This document shows, one piece after another, positions 42,574-55,082 of a stretch of 64,000 bases of DNA. Position numbers and translations under genes: made by a program. Positions within the stretch are counted from its first letter, which is position 1; each line of letters opens with the position of its first letter. Origin of the DNA: Asterias amurensis (taxonomy: Eukaryota; Echinodermata; Asteroidea; Forcipulatida; Asteriidae); assembly GCF_032118995.1 (NCBI RefSeq), contig NC_092666.1, positions 868,001 to 932,000 of the forward strand, read 5' to 3'. Under the pieces are notes generated by a model. That model was given only the letters and a program-made list of their open reading frames with translations. It did not search any database and had not been told where the DNA came from.

Positions 42574-43893
42574 ATATGGGGTTGCCCATTATTTCATTAT
42601 TTAAGAGGTTAGTATACAGGAAGTACTACTTTATTGACCCAGTGGATCAATATTGATGCACAATAATGTGTTCTTAGAGACTCCCATCAGCAAGACCAAG
42701 CTTAATTCCGGGTATTTATTCTGTTTTCATATCTGTTGCCAGTAGTGATACTACTGGTGGTATATCAACATTATTCAACTTTAAAAAAAGAAGTTTTACA
42801 TGGTCTTTGAGCAAAATTGGCTCAGCACATTTAGTGGTCCTTGTAGCTCAATGAAATTGAGTTGCGGTTAGATCTAGGCCTGATGTCATGTATCTGCTAA
42901 ACTGATAGTTAGATCTGGGAGTGTTCCACTACACAAAGCAATTATTTTCATGATTTTGAAAGTATAGCAGCACCATTTAAGGTGTTTTTATCAGAGACGG
43001 TTAAGTGTCAGTCAGAAGACATACCATGTGAAGTCATTGTTTTTGGATGTACATGTACGCTTGCTCAAAACTGTAAGTAAACAATGGGTAATAGCACGCT
43101 ATACTTGATGCCAATAGTAAGTGTTATGAAGTGTGACACTGGTCCCTAGTGTTTATTCAGTGCATGAAATCATTTAGGATCATTACTATAAATCTTGAAC
43201 GAAGAAAGGAAGGTCCATGAAGTAAGATTTGAATGTATTATGTAAACTCACCTTGCCATAATAACGAAATTGTTATGTAATAACTGCAGATGTTATGTAG
43301 ATTGTGCTAGTTTATATTAGATTGCCTTGTAGCTTAAAATAACATGAAATGTAACGATGAAGGAGTTCATGAAATGTTTATCCTGCTTGTTAGTCAAAAA
43401 TAGTTAATGGCCTGATGTTTGGACCCTAGCAGAGTCTTTCTCTGCTTGTACATGTAAGTCCTTACAACACATGCAAACTCATCTGCTGCACGCAATGAAA
43501 TAGGACTTACAATTGAATAGCCCCTAACATGTAGATGATAACATTTTACCATGTGTCAAAGTATGGTGATGGCTCTAAAGGCATTTCATTTTGCCAACAG
43601 TGCAATAAATGTACCCATGTAATGAGGGCACTGATGGTCAAGTTGCCCTGAATTGGAGTATCGGGTTCCCTTGTTGGAACCCTGCGGGTCCAAAGATGGT
43701 ATGACTCTCCCTAAATGGTATTCCTGCATGGCAACAATTTTTAACTTTCCTTCACTTGTAGTTCAAAATGCTCAAATTATCTTCAATTCAGTAAACTATG
43801 GATGGTTTATTGACTGATAACCAATTTGTGCACTAGGGTCTTGTAAGGGAGACAAGATACTGTACAGCAACATCATTTGGCTACATGATTACC

Positions 43894-44133
43894 TTAAGGA
43901 CCGAGTCACACTGCAGCGATAATGAAAACGATAACGATCATGACACAAAGAGAATGCATTCTATTGGTTGAATTGCTCCGCGCAGAATATGCACGCGCTC
44001 ATTTAACTAATAGAATGCGTTCTCTTTGCGTTGTGATCATTATCGTAATCGCTCATTTAACTAATATAATGCATTCTCTTTGCGTTGTGATTATTATCGT
44101 TTTCGTTATCTCTGCAGTGTAGCTCGGCCTTAA
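43894..44133. mobile_element. TTAA-flanked MITE, CACTGCAGCGATAA-type (copy 1)
   Basis: TTAAGGACCGAGTCACACTG and CAGTGTAGCTCGGCCTTAA are inverted. The interior repeats GCATTCTCTTTGCGTTGTGAT twice. Confidence 0.8.
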
Positions 44134-44639
44134 GTCATCATATTGCTGTCTTATTCCCTGATTACAGTACTTGCTTAGTGTGCAATGCAGTTAGTGTTGG
44201 GTAGTGATTCACTGCTGATTCAAAGTGTATGTGCATACAACTAATGGACGCGCATATTCATTCAGGGAACCAGACTATTTGTCTGTTGACAGGGGCAATG
44301 TTTCTCATTGTTGATGTAGAAGTGATAAAAGTACTTGTTAATAATCAGACTGTTGGTAATGCATTCATCATGTTCGCTATGGAGGAGGGGTTATTTACCT
44401 TCCAGCCTCACTTTCAATCTAATGTGAATAACGCAAAAAGTTGTAATAAATTTGTCATTAAATGGCCGCTAGTCATTATACTTCAAATGTGCAATAAATG
44501 CATCTTTGCAGTATCAGGGCAGTAATTGTGTGTAGTTTAGCAGTCGTAGTCAATTCTCGTCAACAAAATAGGAGTAAAATCAAAGATTTGCAAACCTGGC
44601 ACATCCTTAAAGAATAGTATTGGAACAAAAGAAAATGCT

Positions 44640-44663
44640 TCTCTCTCTCTCTCTCTCTCTCTT
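44640..44663 (+). repeat. (CT)n microsatellite
   Basis: Eleven uninterrupted CT units. Confidence 0.95.
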
Positions 44664-45062
44664 TTTCTTGTATATTGTTATTTCGATTTAAATAGAGTAA
44701 GCTGGGTGTGGGAAGGATTTTAGCAGCACTGCCTAGCGTGCTGTAACTCTGACAGTCCATAGACGCATCTACTAGGATGGCTGATGTCATAACTATTCAT
44801 TAGTTGTATTTAGTTAGTATAAAAAAAACAAGAAATATGACAGCTTAACTCGGCCAAGCATTAGTTACCATAGCAAGTCTGCAGGAATTCAGAAGAGTCT
44901 CGAATGAGGCTGTCTCTTATTTTGACTTGAAATATTACCCGGTTCTTTGAAATAATGATATACAAATTTGTGATACGCACCATTGAGATAACATGCAATT
45001 CATTAGTGTGTTTCGTAATGATAAAATAACCTTATAACATTTAGGCAGAACTTTTGCTGAAC

Positions 45063-45270
45063 AATAGACCGATCCATTAATCTACCCCCCCCCCCCCATT
45101 GCGTATTGACCAATCGCAACGCAAGGAAGGTCTGACAAATAAGGTCCGACATGTGTGTGCGTATGCTTGGTGCGCGCAGCAGAGTTGTGCAGAAAGGCAT
45201 ATGGGAGAGGCTCACGTGTTCTTGCTCACACGTGTGTCGTGGGCGGAGCCTAATGGATCGGTCTATTGGT
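45063..45270. mobile_element. MITE, CAATAGACCGATCCATTA-type (copy 1)
   Basis: CAATAGACCGATCCATTA and TAATGGATCGGTCTATTG are perfect inverted ends. The interior has ATTGCGTATTGACCAATCGC and CTCACGTGTTCTTGCTCACA. Confidence 0.88.
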
Positions 45271-45823
45271 TGCCAGGCAATACATTATCAGTGGCTGGTA
45301 AACATTTACTATTATGGAGCAGGGACTTGGTCAACACATTTTATCAAGGTCAAATATTGATATTTCAGATAATATTTCACTTTTGCCAAAGCATTTTTGT
45401 GTTTGAGTGTGCAATCCAGGAGTCCAAGTTGAGTTTCAAGTCTGAGTGTAAGTCCTGGGTTAACTTGGATTCAGTCAATCAAGTCACAAAGTGTGAACCC
45501 AACTCTCTCATATAGATTTAGAAAACAATGATGTGAGAATGTTTCCTCTATGGTCTCTAAATTGGTTAATTACAACCATTTTGCAAGAAGATTATAATTT
45601 ATTACTTATAGCACTATTTTGCATTTTGGTGTTGATTTCAAAGTCACAAGTGTCAAGTCTTTAGTCCCAAGTTGGAGTTGAAGTTATTTATCATCGTGAC
45701 TCAAGCCCCTGTTAAGTCAAGTCTTTAATATTGTGACATGAGTCGCACTAGAGTCCGAATTTGATTCACAAGTCATACTAGACTGTGCTGAGGTGATTTG
45801 TATCTTGTCATCACTAGCCAAGC

Positions 45824-46025
45824 AATAGACCGATCCATTAAGCACCGCCCCATTGCGTATTGACCAATCACAACCCATTGCACAACCAAAAGTCTGACAC
45901 CATAAAGTCTGACATGCGTGCGCGTATGTTTGGCACGCGCGGCAGAGTTGTGCATAATGGCATTGGAGTGGCTCACGTGTTCTTGCTTACATGTGCGCCT
46001 TGGGCAGAGCCTAATGGATCCATGT
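45824..46025. mobile_element. MITE, CAATAGACCGATCCATTA-type (copy 2)
   Basis: The left end is identical to copy 1 and the interior is closely similar. The right end has decayed (TAATGGATCCATGTATT). Confidence 0.85.
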
Positions 46026-46822
46026 ATTAATATCAAACCATTGGCTAACTCATAATAATCCAAGCATTCTGGCACTGGTCATTCATAGAATGAATCAACC
46101 AAACAAGAAGTACTTTTGGAGACATTCCATCTTTTATTGCGGTATTGTTATATTTTCCTATGGTTTTTCATCAGGATATTACTTTTAATTACTTAAAACT
46201 TTTTTTAAAGGTTTAGAAAAAGTTGTCAAATTATTATGCCAAACTTATCATTTTGCCTTCTTTCTTTCTTGTACAATATGTAAATATAGTATATTTTGTT
46301 CCTTTATGCGCAACCTTCGTGCATAACCTTTTAGTTTATCTAAATTGTTCATGTGTTAAAATATAAACAACTTCTAGGACCATTACAACCACATTAAGGA
46401 TGGATATTTGAAAGATGACAAATATTGTCCTGATTTTAGTTTGCCCAATAAATATGGCTGTAATTTATAGTTTTAGTCTTGATCTTTCACAGTGTTAAAA
46501 CGGTACAAGGAAACCCAAATTGATAGCACTCCCACACATGGCAAAACAGCCTAACTAAAAAAAACAATTGTTTTCTATTAAGATCATTTCTTGGGAAATT
46601 GAATGTTTAATTTTTTTTCAATTTCAAAGTTGTACTATGTATGGATGTGAATATATCATGTCCTGTCTTGGCCTCTTTTCACACTCTCATCTCAGTTTTA
46701 GGCAAAACAGCTTATCCGTACTTGCTTTTCTCAAAATGAATTTTTTTGATTTGGGTTATTTTGCCATCATTTAGAAGCCTGTTTCCATGGGAGTCATTTG
46801 CATTCACATTTTTCTCTGTCTC

Positions 46823-46988
46823 TATGGCCCTTTTCGAAACAACTGCTTCGGCTTTGGATTCGTCTCAGTCTAGCTCTGGCCTGCCGGTTGTTTTGACAAT
46901 TGCGCGTGCTTTGCGTGTATGTGATCAGGGCTTCAGGAGCCTCAAGCCGTATCCAAAGCCAAAGCCGTGGTTTTGAAAAAGGGCCTAT
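46823..46988. mobile_element. MITE with GGCCCTTTTCGAAAC inverted ends
   Basis: ATGGCCCTTTTCGAAACAAC and GTTTTGAAAAAGGGCCTAT are inverted, with inner arms CTTCGGCTTTGGAT/ATCCAAAGCCAAAGC. Confidence 0.8.
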
Positions 46989-48497
46989 GTGACAATGAAC
47001 TTGATTCAAGTCTTAAATCGGGTCTAACATCACAGTGGGTCATAGTGATTTCAAATCTGTGGCATAAATGCTTAAAACAATCGTCTTTAATTACAGGTGC
47101 AATCATTGTCATGTAATATAGTGACCAGTATTAAATGCACAAAGTGGTGGTGGAAAAACAGTACTGTGTTTATGTCTACTTTATTTGTAAAATGTATGAT
47201 CATTTCATTTTCAACTCCAGCAATCAAAATAAACATAAATTATACCACACATAAATGTGTAAATACTCTCTGAAAACAAATATTTGTTAGTTTTTGAGAC
47301 CACATACTTTGAGTCCTACTCAATGTGACTGTTGATATTTTCCTGCAAGGCGTTGGAGTACTGTGCGCTATGGGGGTTCTCACCCCCTGGATTGGTTGCT
47401 ATCTTTTGATGCCAACAATGGAAACGTACTCCCCCGTATGAACTGTGTGCACGACTTTCAGCCAATGATAGCTCTTCATTGACCTCAGTGAGGGCACTGT
47501 TTTGGGGTTTGTGACATTACATACAATGCGTCGACAGCAATGCAAGTCTGCCATGTTGAAGTACTACGCAGTATGCATAGTGCCATACAGCATTGCATTT
47601 CGGAAACACATGTTGGCATGTTCTAATGTGTGTGCATGATGGCACATGTTTCGACTGTGGCTGAGAAGGGTCTATTGTTAAAAACCAAGTTAACACGATA
47701 TCTACTTTTCCTTTAGATGTTTTGTGGATCTGGATGTGTGCAAATGATGCTATGCAAAAAAAGAAGTATTCTTATAATAAAATGGTTGGTCTCAAACAGT
47801 TTTGTCAGGGAAAAACCTTTCTTTTACCCTTGGATTAAAACACACACAAAACAAATAATTTGTTGTATCCAGTTATGGGAGCTTTTTCATCTGAAATTCT
47901 CCCATACTTTCAGATAATCTAAAATTATTTTGAATACTTGCCCCAAATCATTCTATTCATCCATGGTTGCTGTTTTGTTTCACTGTTATGTGGTTTCACA
48001 GTGAAGCAGCCTGATCCTGTGAATATATCACTTAACGATTTTATTTGTTTGTAAAGAATTTGAAACGGTGGATATTTTGTTGTAAATCCTATAAACATGA
48101 GCATACAATAAAAGTGATAACATGCAAAACAGTGACAACAAAAAGAAGAGAATTTAATACCCAAAGTTTGAATTTGTGTTGTTTAATTCAACTCTTAATT
48201 TTCAACTTACAGTGGGCAAGACTTTTTGGCATCAAATAACACGTAATATATACCACATCCTGTCTAAACCAGTTTGTAAAATCTTCAAATGTATGGTGCC
48301 AAAATCTACAACAATCAAAATTATTATAATATTTACAATCAAGACTGGCACCACAGTCTGCATACTGGTAAGGATTGGCTTCAGCAGTGCAGGGACAAAC
48401 AGCTGCAACTACTCTACATGAACCATGGCACTACACATCATTGGTCTCTGGACGAGTACATTCATTCTAGGATTCAAACTGCCTCTAGCTACCAGGC

Positions 48498-48665
48498 AAC
48501 CTCGGTAGTCTAGTTGGTAAGACACTGCTCTAGAATTGCAAGGATCGTAGGTTTGAATACCACCCGAGTAATATGCCTGTGAAATTTGTTCACGGGACTC
48601 CAGAATGTTCCGAGTATACAGTGCTAACACAGATCGGTGTATGGGTAAAAACCAAAATTAATACA
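48498..48665 (+). mobile_element. tRNA-derived SINE (family S2), copy 2
   Basis: GGTAGTCTAGTTGGTAAGAC, GTAGGTTTGAATACCACCC and GTATACAGTGCTAACACAGA match the copy at 23500. Confidence 0.82.
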
Positions 48666-49780
48666 TTCATACTATTCCTCAAGTTTTCAATAAAAATTCA
48701 TTAAATTCGGTTAACAGATTTTAAGGGGGAAAATAACATTTTTATTTTGTTTTTATTAAGGAATTTTGTGCAGATTCAAACCAAGTCCAATAAAGCCCAT
48801 TTAGCCATTTTGAAAAAGGGTGAAAAATTTACCATGAAATTACTTTAATAGTTTGGGTAAATTTGTCTGTATATACCCAAACCAAACAGTGAACTTGTAC
48901 ATAAAGTGTCCACCACATCTCACAAAAGAGTAATAGTGATTTGGGAGATCTTCAAATGGTGTTTTGGACATGTTCAGTTGGACACTAGCTGTAGAGGAAT
49001 AAACAAGAACAACTTGCACCAAGACTACATAAAAGATAAATAACCATTCTATTCAACTTCTCATGGTGTTTGGTGCTAAGTCTACACTAGGCAAACTTTG
49101 GAAATAAATTAGGATAAATTTCAACTGCAAATAAAATACTTTTATACACAAAGGCCTATACAACAATTCTTCAAAAACAAATTTTACCGTTTCATAAAGC
49201 AAACTTTAAAAATGTATAAAATCGTTAAATATATCCTAATTTCACAAAAATAGCAAAGAGCTGTAATTCTAATGCGAATTCACACATGGCCACACATTAA
49301 ATATCAGTAAAGAATTTAAGAGTTTATTAAGTTGTCATGACTTTTGGATGTGTTAAACTTTGACCTTGGAGCTCAGATAGGATATATTTGAACCTTTAAA
49401 TATTTTAAGGTTATTCTTAAAAAACCTTTATTTAACAAGGTCGGAAATACTTAAAACTCGGATTAGAATAGATTATCACGCATGAGAGTGCCCTCTACCT
49501 GACTCAAAATACTCTCATTTTGTACGAATGGGGTAAAAATTGTAATGTCAGCGCAAAAACAATGCAGCTTGTTTTGAATAGCATATTGCATCTTGTATGT
49601 GGTCATTCCTATCTCAGGTTTTGTGTGAACATCCAGGATTATTAGCTGATACAATGTTTGTAAACTACAAACTAGTGATTATATCAATGCTATACTTTGG
49701 GAGAAACATTATTATTATTTGCACTGACTCAATGATTAGACTCAACTTGGGTTTTCTGAAACCATGAAATTGACGATATG

Positions 49781-52700
49781 CTAGCCCTCATCTTCTGCGT
49801 TCTGGTCTGAGTCTTCATTACCTGTTTATAGTAGAGAGAAACAATCATGTTTCAAAAATGTTAAAAAGGCAGTGTGATCCCGGGTTCTGCCACTACCCAG
49901 GAGCATGATTGAGTGGCCAATTGGCAGTAAGGCTTACATTTATAGGGGTTTTATCTGGCATCACATGAACCACCCAATTATAAAGTGATGGTTAATTTAT
50001 CCATTTTGGTACAGCTCTATTTGAAAGATCACAGATTTGATCGCAGCTTCGGCCATTTTGTTTTTTCCGGCTACCTTGTAAACAGTTCATATAAAAAGTT
50101 TACATTATTTCTTACTTTTTGTTACTTTTTGTGACATTTAAACATTCAACAGGCATTGCCCCAAGAGAGTCAATTTGTTGTGAATACGCACACATTATGT
50201 GCAAACAAACCTCCGTTGATCTTGCTCGAATTGAGATCTCAACAAAGACATCTTCATTTGTCTACCTCATGCTCCCTTTTTGTTGTGCCAAGAACTCTCT
50301 ATTCAACTTTTGCAGAGAGATCATTCTCTGTATATGGCCCGAAAATGTGGAATAATCTTCGTACACAGATCAGAAATGCCAGCTCAAACACCTCATTCAA
50401 GACACTCTTTAAAGCTCACCTGTTCCAGCAGGCCCATTGCCTCAGCGCCTTAGAACAAACTCTTGATTTTGGCGCTCTACAAACGACCTTTGATTGATTG
50501 ATTGATTTGTGATAACAATTTGTGTTTCATTACTTTTCTATAATCCATAGCAACTAGCTTCCTGGTTAACAGTGAAGATGCAGAAAGTTTTTTACTTAAC
50601 GTAAGATTTTAGTTTTGAATGAAATATGTACCATTATCTTCAACTTTGTCAGCGTCCTGCCCCGGCTCGCCTAATTCTGTCCCCTCCTTCTGAATGGTGT
50701 CACCCTCATTGTCTTCTTCCTCAGAAGGTTCTGAATCCAGTTGTTTGGAACCCGTTTCCTGTTGCATAGCAACTTCATCTTGGTTATCTGCTAAATTTAA
50801 TGACCCATACATGCACAATGAGCATTAGTCATAATGTATGATTGGCCCTAGGGATTGGAACCTAACATTTTGCAAAGTATATTGTCAACGACCAGGGCCG
50901 CTGCTTGGTCTAGTTCTTGATCCATGATTTGGTTATCATTGCTGGGCGTGGCTGTAGCATCTTGTTCAACAAACTCAAAGCCTGGTCTTTGATTCCAAGA
51001 CCTTTAAAAGCAAGACTGTTACAACCAGGCCATGGGTCTATTCCACTCTAGCAAACATTGCACATGATGGCCAAAATAACCCCAGCTCAAAAACATTAAA
51101 TTTTCTGTGACATGCAATTTCCCGATTAAGTAAGAATGTTAGCCATGGTTGGCACTCTTTAAACTTTAGGAAGTTCTGTGATAAATGTATTTTGTCGTAC
51201 AGTCATTACAGTTACATTAGGTTTTAGTATCAAATGGAATTTATTGTGCATGAACAATTGATAATATTCAGCTCCTCAAAAATGATGGTCTCGGAACAAG
51301 TTTTGAAGGCAAGCAATTACTCTTAAGAACACCCTGAACCAAACAATTTATTTTGACTACTTTTTTTCACACAGGATTTAATACCATTACTACTAGCCCA
51401 GGTAACCAAACCCCAAATCAGCCACTTAATAATATAATCTGTCACTTGAAGACACTGAACACTATTGGTAATTGTCAAAGACCAGTCTTCTCACTTGGTG
51501 TATCTCAACATTATATGCACAAAATAACAAAACTGTGAAAATTTTAACTCAATTGGTCGTCGAAGTTGCGAGATAATAATGGAAGAAAAAACACCCTTGT
51601 CACATGAAGTTGTGTGCTTTCAGATGCTTGAATTCGGGACCTCAAAATCTAATTCTGAGGTCCCAAAATCAAATTCAAATATTTTAGTAGAAAATTACTT
51701 CTTTTAAAAAAAACTATGTTGCTTCCGAGGAAGCCGTTTCTTACAATGTGCTATACTATATCAACAGCTCTCAATTGCTTATTACCAAGTATGTTTTTAT
51801 GCTAACAATTATTTTGAGTAATTACCAATAGTGTCCAGTGCCTTTAATATAATCTTTCACTACCTGAAGTACCAGTTCCTTCTCCCTGATCTTGATGCAT
51901 GGCAAGTGTTACCAGAACATCTGCGTTATCTGAGGCAAGCTCCTTATTATTGTCACCAGCTTCACCTGTTCAGAGACCAAATCAAAATATTATAATCTAG
52001 GCCACATTTCATAGAGATGCTTAAGCAGAAAATATTGCTGAACAACTCTCTGCTAAGAAGAAATGAGCGGGATACCAATCACAAATGGTACATTTGGCGG
52101 GTAACCTTATTCCGGTAAGCATAATTTTGTTGTGCTAAGCATCTTTTTGTGCTTTTAAAGCAGCTCTATGAAATTGGGCCCATATGTCAGAATAACCAAA
52201 CTCAAATTAACCACAAGAATTAAGCTCTATCATACAACATAAAGACAAAAGTATGGAATTGTTAATATAAAAAAAAGGATTAATTTCAATCTGAAAGATC
52301 ACTCATGATAAACATAGTTACAATGTAAGTGTCTTGCTTTTTAGAAGTACACAAGTGTCAAGTTAAGACTTGAACCCCGTACACTTGACCCCTCGGCCAT
52401 GACACATGTACCATTATAAAGACAAGACTTGAACCCACACTCTGCTGATCAGAAACACCGGAGCTTGAGTTCGGTACGCTTGACCCCTGGGCCATGACAC
52501 ATGTACCATTATAAAGACAAGACTTGAACCCACACTTTCCTAATCTGAAACATTAGAGCTTGAATCCAGTGCGCTTGACCACTCAGTCACGACAAGCAAC
52601 GTTCAGGGGGAAGATCCAAGGGAGTGTTGGAAGAGGGTATGAGGTGCTCATCTTTAAATACATGTAGTGATGGTAGGATTAATTGTTAGAGATTACCATT

Positions 52701-55082
52701 GGGTTGAGAGTGGTAGGGTGTCTTCACAGCTACTGCTTCACTGCCATACTTGCTGTTTTGTCTCTCTTGTTGGACTCGCCAGTATTGTTCCTGTACCCTA
52801 GCCATCATATCACCTTGAGTCACTGGATCATAACCAGATGCTGTAAATATCAAAATAGTTATCAACTCTTTTACTTATTTTTTAAAATAAAGATTTGTTA
52901 AAAGTGTAAATTGAATCATATCATCTACTTTCCACCAAACACACCATGTAAAACAACCTATAAAAACGCTTTCAAATTCTGATTCGCAAAATATCAACTC
53001 TCTGGAAGATCTGGTATCAATTATGATAAAGTACACTGGAACTACGTTTCTTAAATAGACAAAAAATAAGTGCATTTTGAAAACAAAACAAAGCAAATGA
53101 AATCAATAATTGAATCACTCCACTAAATTTTAGAGTAAAGTGCTTAACATAAATCTGCAATCAAAATACAAATAGTTTTGCACTTAATTAACATATAGTC
53201 ATATAAATTAATGTGCTGTAAAATAGTTTTCACTTTCAACATTGGTACTGTAAGATCTTCGCAATGACAGAGCTTTTAGGTTTAAATTAATCATTATTTA
53301 ATTTATTATAATAAATTCAAATCAATTACAATAAGCGCTGTAGCAGCACTATCTGTTTGCAGACATCAAATATTCATCGGGTGTTGCATTTGAAAGTTAC
53401 TGATCATTAAATATACATCTTATGTTGGCATGGAAACTGGATGCAAGCCTACATTGTTTAGTAGACACACCTGTGTCAACAGCTATTTTGACGGGGGATT
53501 GCGGCAAAAATAAAATAACTGTTTTCAAAGAACAATCCTAGTTACTGTGTAAGGGTTACCCCAAAATTAATAATCCTAGTTTCATTCAATGGTCATATTT
53601 TTAGTGAGAAATGGTTTATATATATCAATGATTTGGTGCATCCTTATATATATCATGTTATAGGCCCGGTCCCACTGCAGCGATAACGAGAATGATAACG
53701 ATAACAACGCAAAGAGAAGGCATTCTATTGGTTGAATGAACATGTGCGTATTCTGTGTGGAGCAATTTGACCAATAGAATGCGTTCTCTTTGCGTCATGA
53801 CGTTAACATTCTCGCTGCAGTGTGACTCGACTCTTAGGCTTACTTCAATTGCAGTGTTTGGTTGGGGTTTTTTGTTATTTTTTTTAGGGGTTTATTTGGT
53901 AGTGGTGGGGGTGGCAGGGGGTGTCTACAAAATAAATTTTCTCTCCTAAGACAGTATTTATTGGAATAGTTGTTCACCATCACAGGGAATGTAACAATAA
54001 AATGTTACATGCGTCTCATAAAACGCAACAACTAAATTTCTTGCGAAAATAACAAATTATTCAAAGCTTCAAATTACTAACTCACATTGGAACTTCTCTT
54101 AAAATCACTTTCTGTTATTGAACAATTTCACCATAAAATAATTTTCAAGAAATCTTGGCCTTGCAGCTTATTTCATTCATAAATAAACAATAGAGTTATT
54201 AGATCATTTTGAGTAGCTCTTGTAGTGTTTGAAAAAATCGTTTATGTACATAGAAGCAACTCAAACTGTAATCAAATAAGAATGCTTTTGGGAATTGAAA
54301 GCTTTACATCAAGACTGTTAGGTGGTTTTCTTTGTCAAATAATGCAATTACACACAATAGGCAGAGACTATCTAGGGGTTTCTTAATGCTATAGAAGCAA
54401 GCAGCTTCAGCTAGGCTCAGAACTCATGGCTCGTTGCTATCATTATGACAAACCTTATGGAAAACAACCGCAGAAGATAAATCTCCAGATAATGTTGAAA
54501 TATTCACAGGTTAGCTATGGGCATGATGGCTTTTGCTTTTTCTTTCATTCTCCAAAAGCATGTTTGGGAATAAACAAGAAAAAATTACTAGAGCAGGATA
54601 ATTGAACCAATGACCTCATGGTCACTGGGTCTTAAATCATTCCTTACACCATCTCAGCTCCCTGTGCCGCCAAATATGTAGCGCACTAAGCTAATCAATC
54701 ACAAGAACCACCTCTGCCCTGGAGGTACCCATTTACCCCTGGGTGGAGAGAAGCATAATGGTTGAGTGTTTTGCTCAATGACATGGCCGGGATTCGAACC
54801 CACACTCTGGTGATCAGAAACACCAGAGCTTGAATTCGGTCCTCTTATCTGCTCGACCATGACACCCCCACAAATGGCTGCTTACTTGAATGTAAATCAT
54901 TTCATAATTCTTGACAGAGCCATCTTACCTTCCCTGATGGCTAGAAGATCATCCATGAATCCAGCAATGAACTCCAATGGTTTCTCTGGATTGACTCGTA
55001 GAACCTCCTGAGACAATAGCCATAAGATATTCTGGAATCCAGGAGGCACACTAAGCTCAACTGAGCCGTACCGCATTGACAT
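49781..55082 (-). CDS. RIIa (R2D2) domain protein, SP17/CABYR-like sperm or ciliary protein
   Basis: Proteins of this kind dock on AKAP helices through an RIIa dimerisation/docking fold, typically in the flagellar fibrous sheath or radial spoke region. Five coding exons, right to left: 55082-54929, 52840-52697, 51965-51864, 50790-50632, 49821-49781. Every intron is phase 1 with AG/GT borders; the donor after 50632 is weak (GTACAT). The product is 199 residues. Residues 10-51 form the RIIa domain (VPPGFQNILWLLSQEVLR, PLEFIAGFMDDLLAIRE). Next is a segment like that after the SP17 domain (GYDPVTQGDMMARVQEQYW). The C-terminal half is acidic and low in complexity (SEEEDNEGD, GQDADKVEDN). I see no IQ motif, unlike vertebrate SP17. 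It lies head to head with a putative ciliary gene. The domain call is strong; the orthology (SP17, CABYR or another R2D2 protein) is open. Confidence 0.88.
50156..50515 (+). mobile_element. CR1/L2-like LINE, 3' end of ORF2 with TGAT-type tail
   Basis: An open stretch encodes RSFSVYGPKMWNNLRTQIR and FKTLFKAHLFQQA, typical of the last residues of a CR1/L2 reverse transcriptase ORF. It ends in TTTGATTGATTGATTGATTTG. It is 5'-truncated and sits antisense between the last two exons of the RIIa gene. Confidence 0.78.
51446..51847 (-). mobile_element. TTAA-flanked MITE, family A (full copy)
   Basis: The right end TTAAAGGCACTGGACACTATT (minus strand) and left end AATAGTGTTCAGTGTCTTCAA are inverted; one TTAA has mutated to TTGA. 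It ends 16 bases from RIIa exon 3. Confidence 0.85.
52005..52186. mobile_element. MITE, GGGCCCAATTTCAT-type relative
   Basis: CCACATTTCATAGAGATGCTT and AGCAGCTCTATGAAATTGGG are inverted, with AGCAGAAAATATTGCTG inside. Confidence 0.7.
52340..52600 (-). repeat. Tandemly repeated SINE S1 heads
   Basis: Two to three units of about 97 bases each carry an inverted tRNA-like head (GACTTGAACCC...GCTTGACC.C..GCCATGACAC) and the spacer ATGTACCATTATAAAGACAA. Between RIIa exons 2 and 3. Confidence 0.75.
53660..53838. mobile_element. MITE, CACTGCAGCGATAA-type (copy 2)
   Basis: GTCCCACTGCAGCGATAACG and CATTCTCGCTGCAGTGTGAC are inverted. The interior GAATGCGTTCTCTTTGCGT is shared with 43894. Confidence 0.8.
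54720..54870 (-). mobile_element. SINE S1 fragment
   Basis: GCCGGGATTCGAACCCACACT, GATCAGAAACACCAGAGCTT and CTGCTCGACCATGACACC form the inverted tRNA-like head. It ends about 60 bases from RIIa exon 1. Confidence 0.8.

Larger units (their letters stand above)
42574..49780. other. Intergenic DNA between PAFAH1B and the RIIa-domain gene
   Basis: 7 kb without a supported gene. It contains four MITEs (43894, 45063, 45824, 46823), a CT microsatellite (44640-44663) and an S2 SINE (48498). The frame at 44229-44525 (98 codons) has no domain, no splice sites and no coding-like composition that I can see. The rest is AT-rich. Confidence 0.5.

Noticed and set aside
44229-44525. 98-codon open frame between PAFAH1B and the RIIa gene
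   Set aside because: It has no recognisable domain, no splice-site support and no signal, and could be chance in AT-rich DNA.
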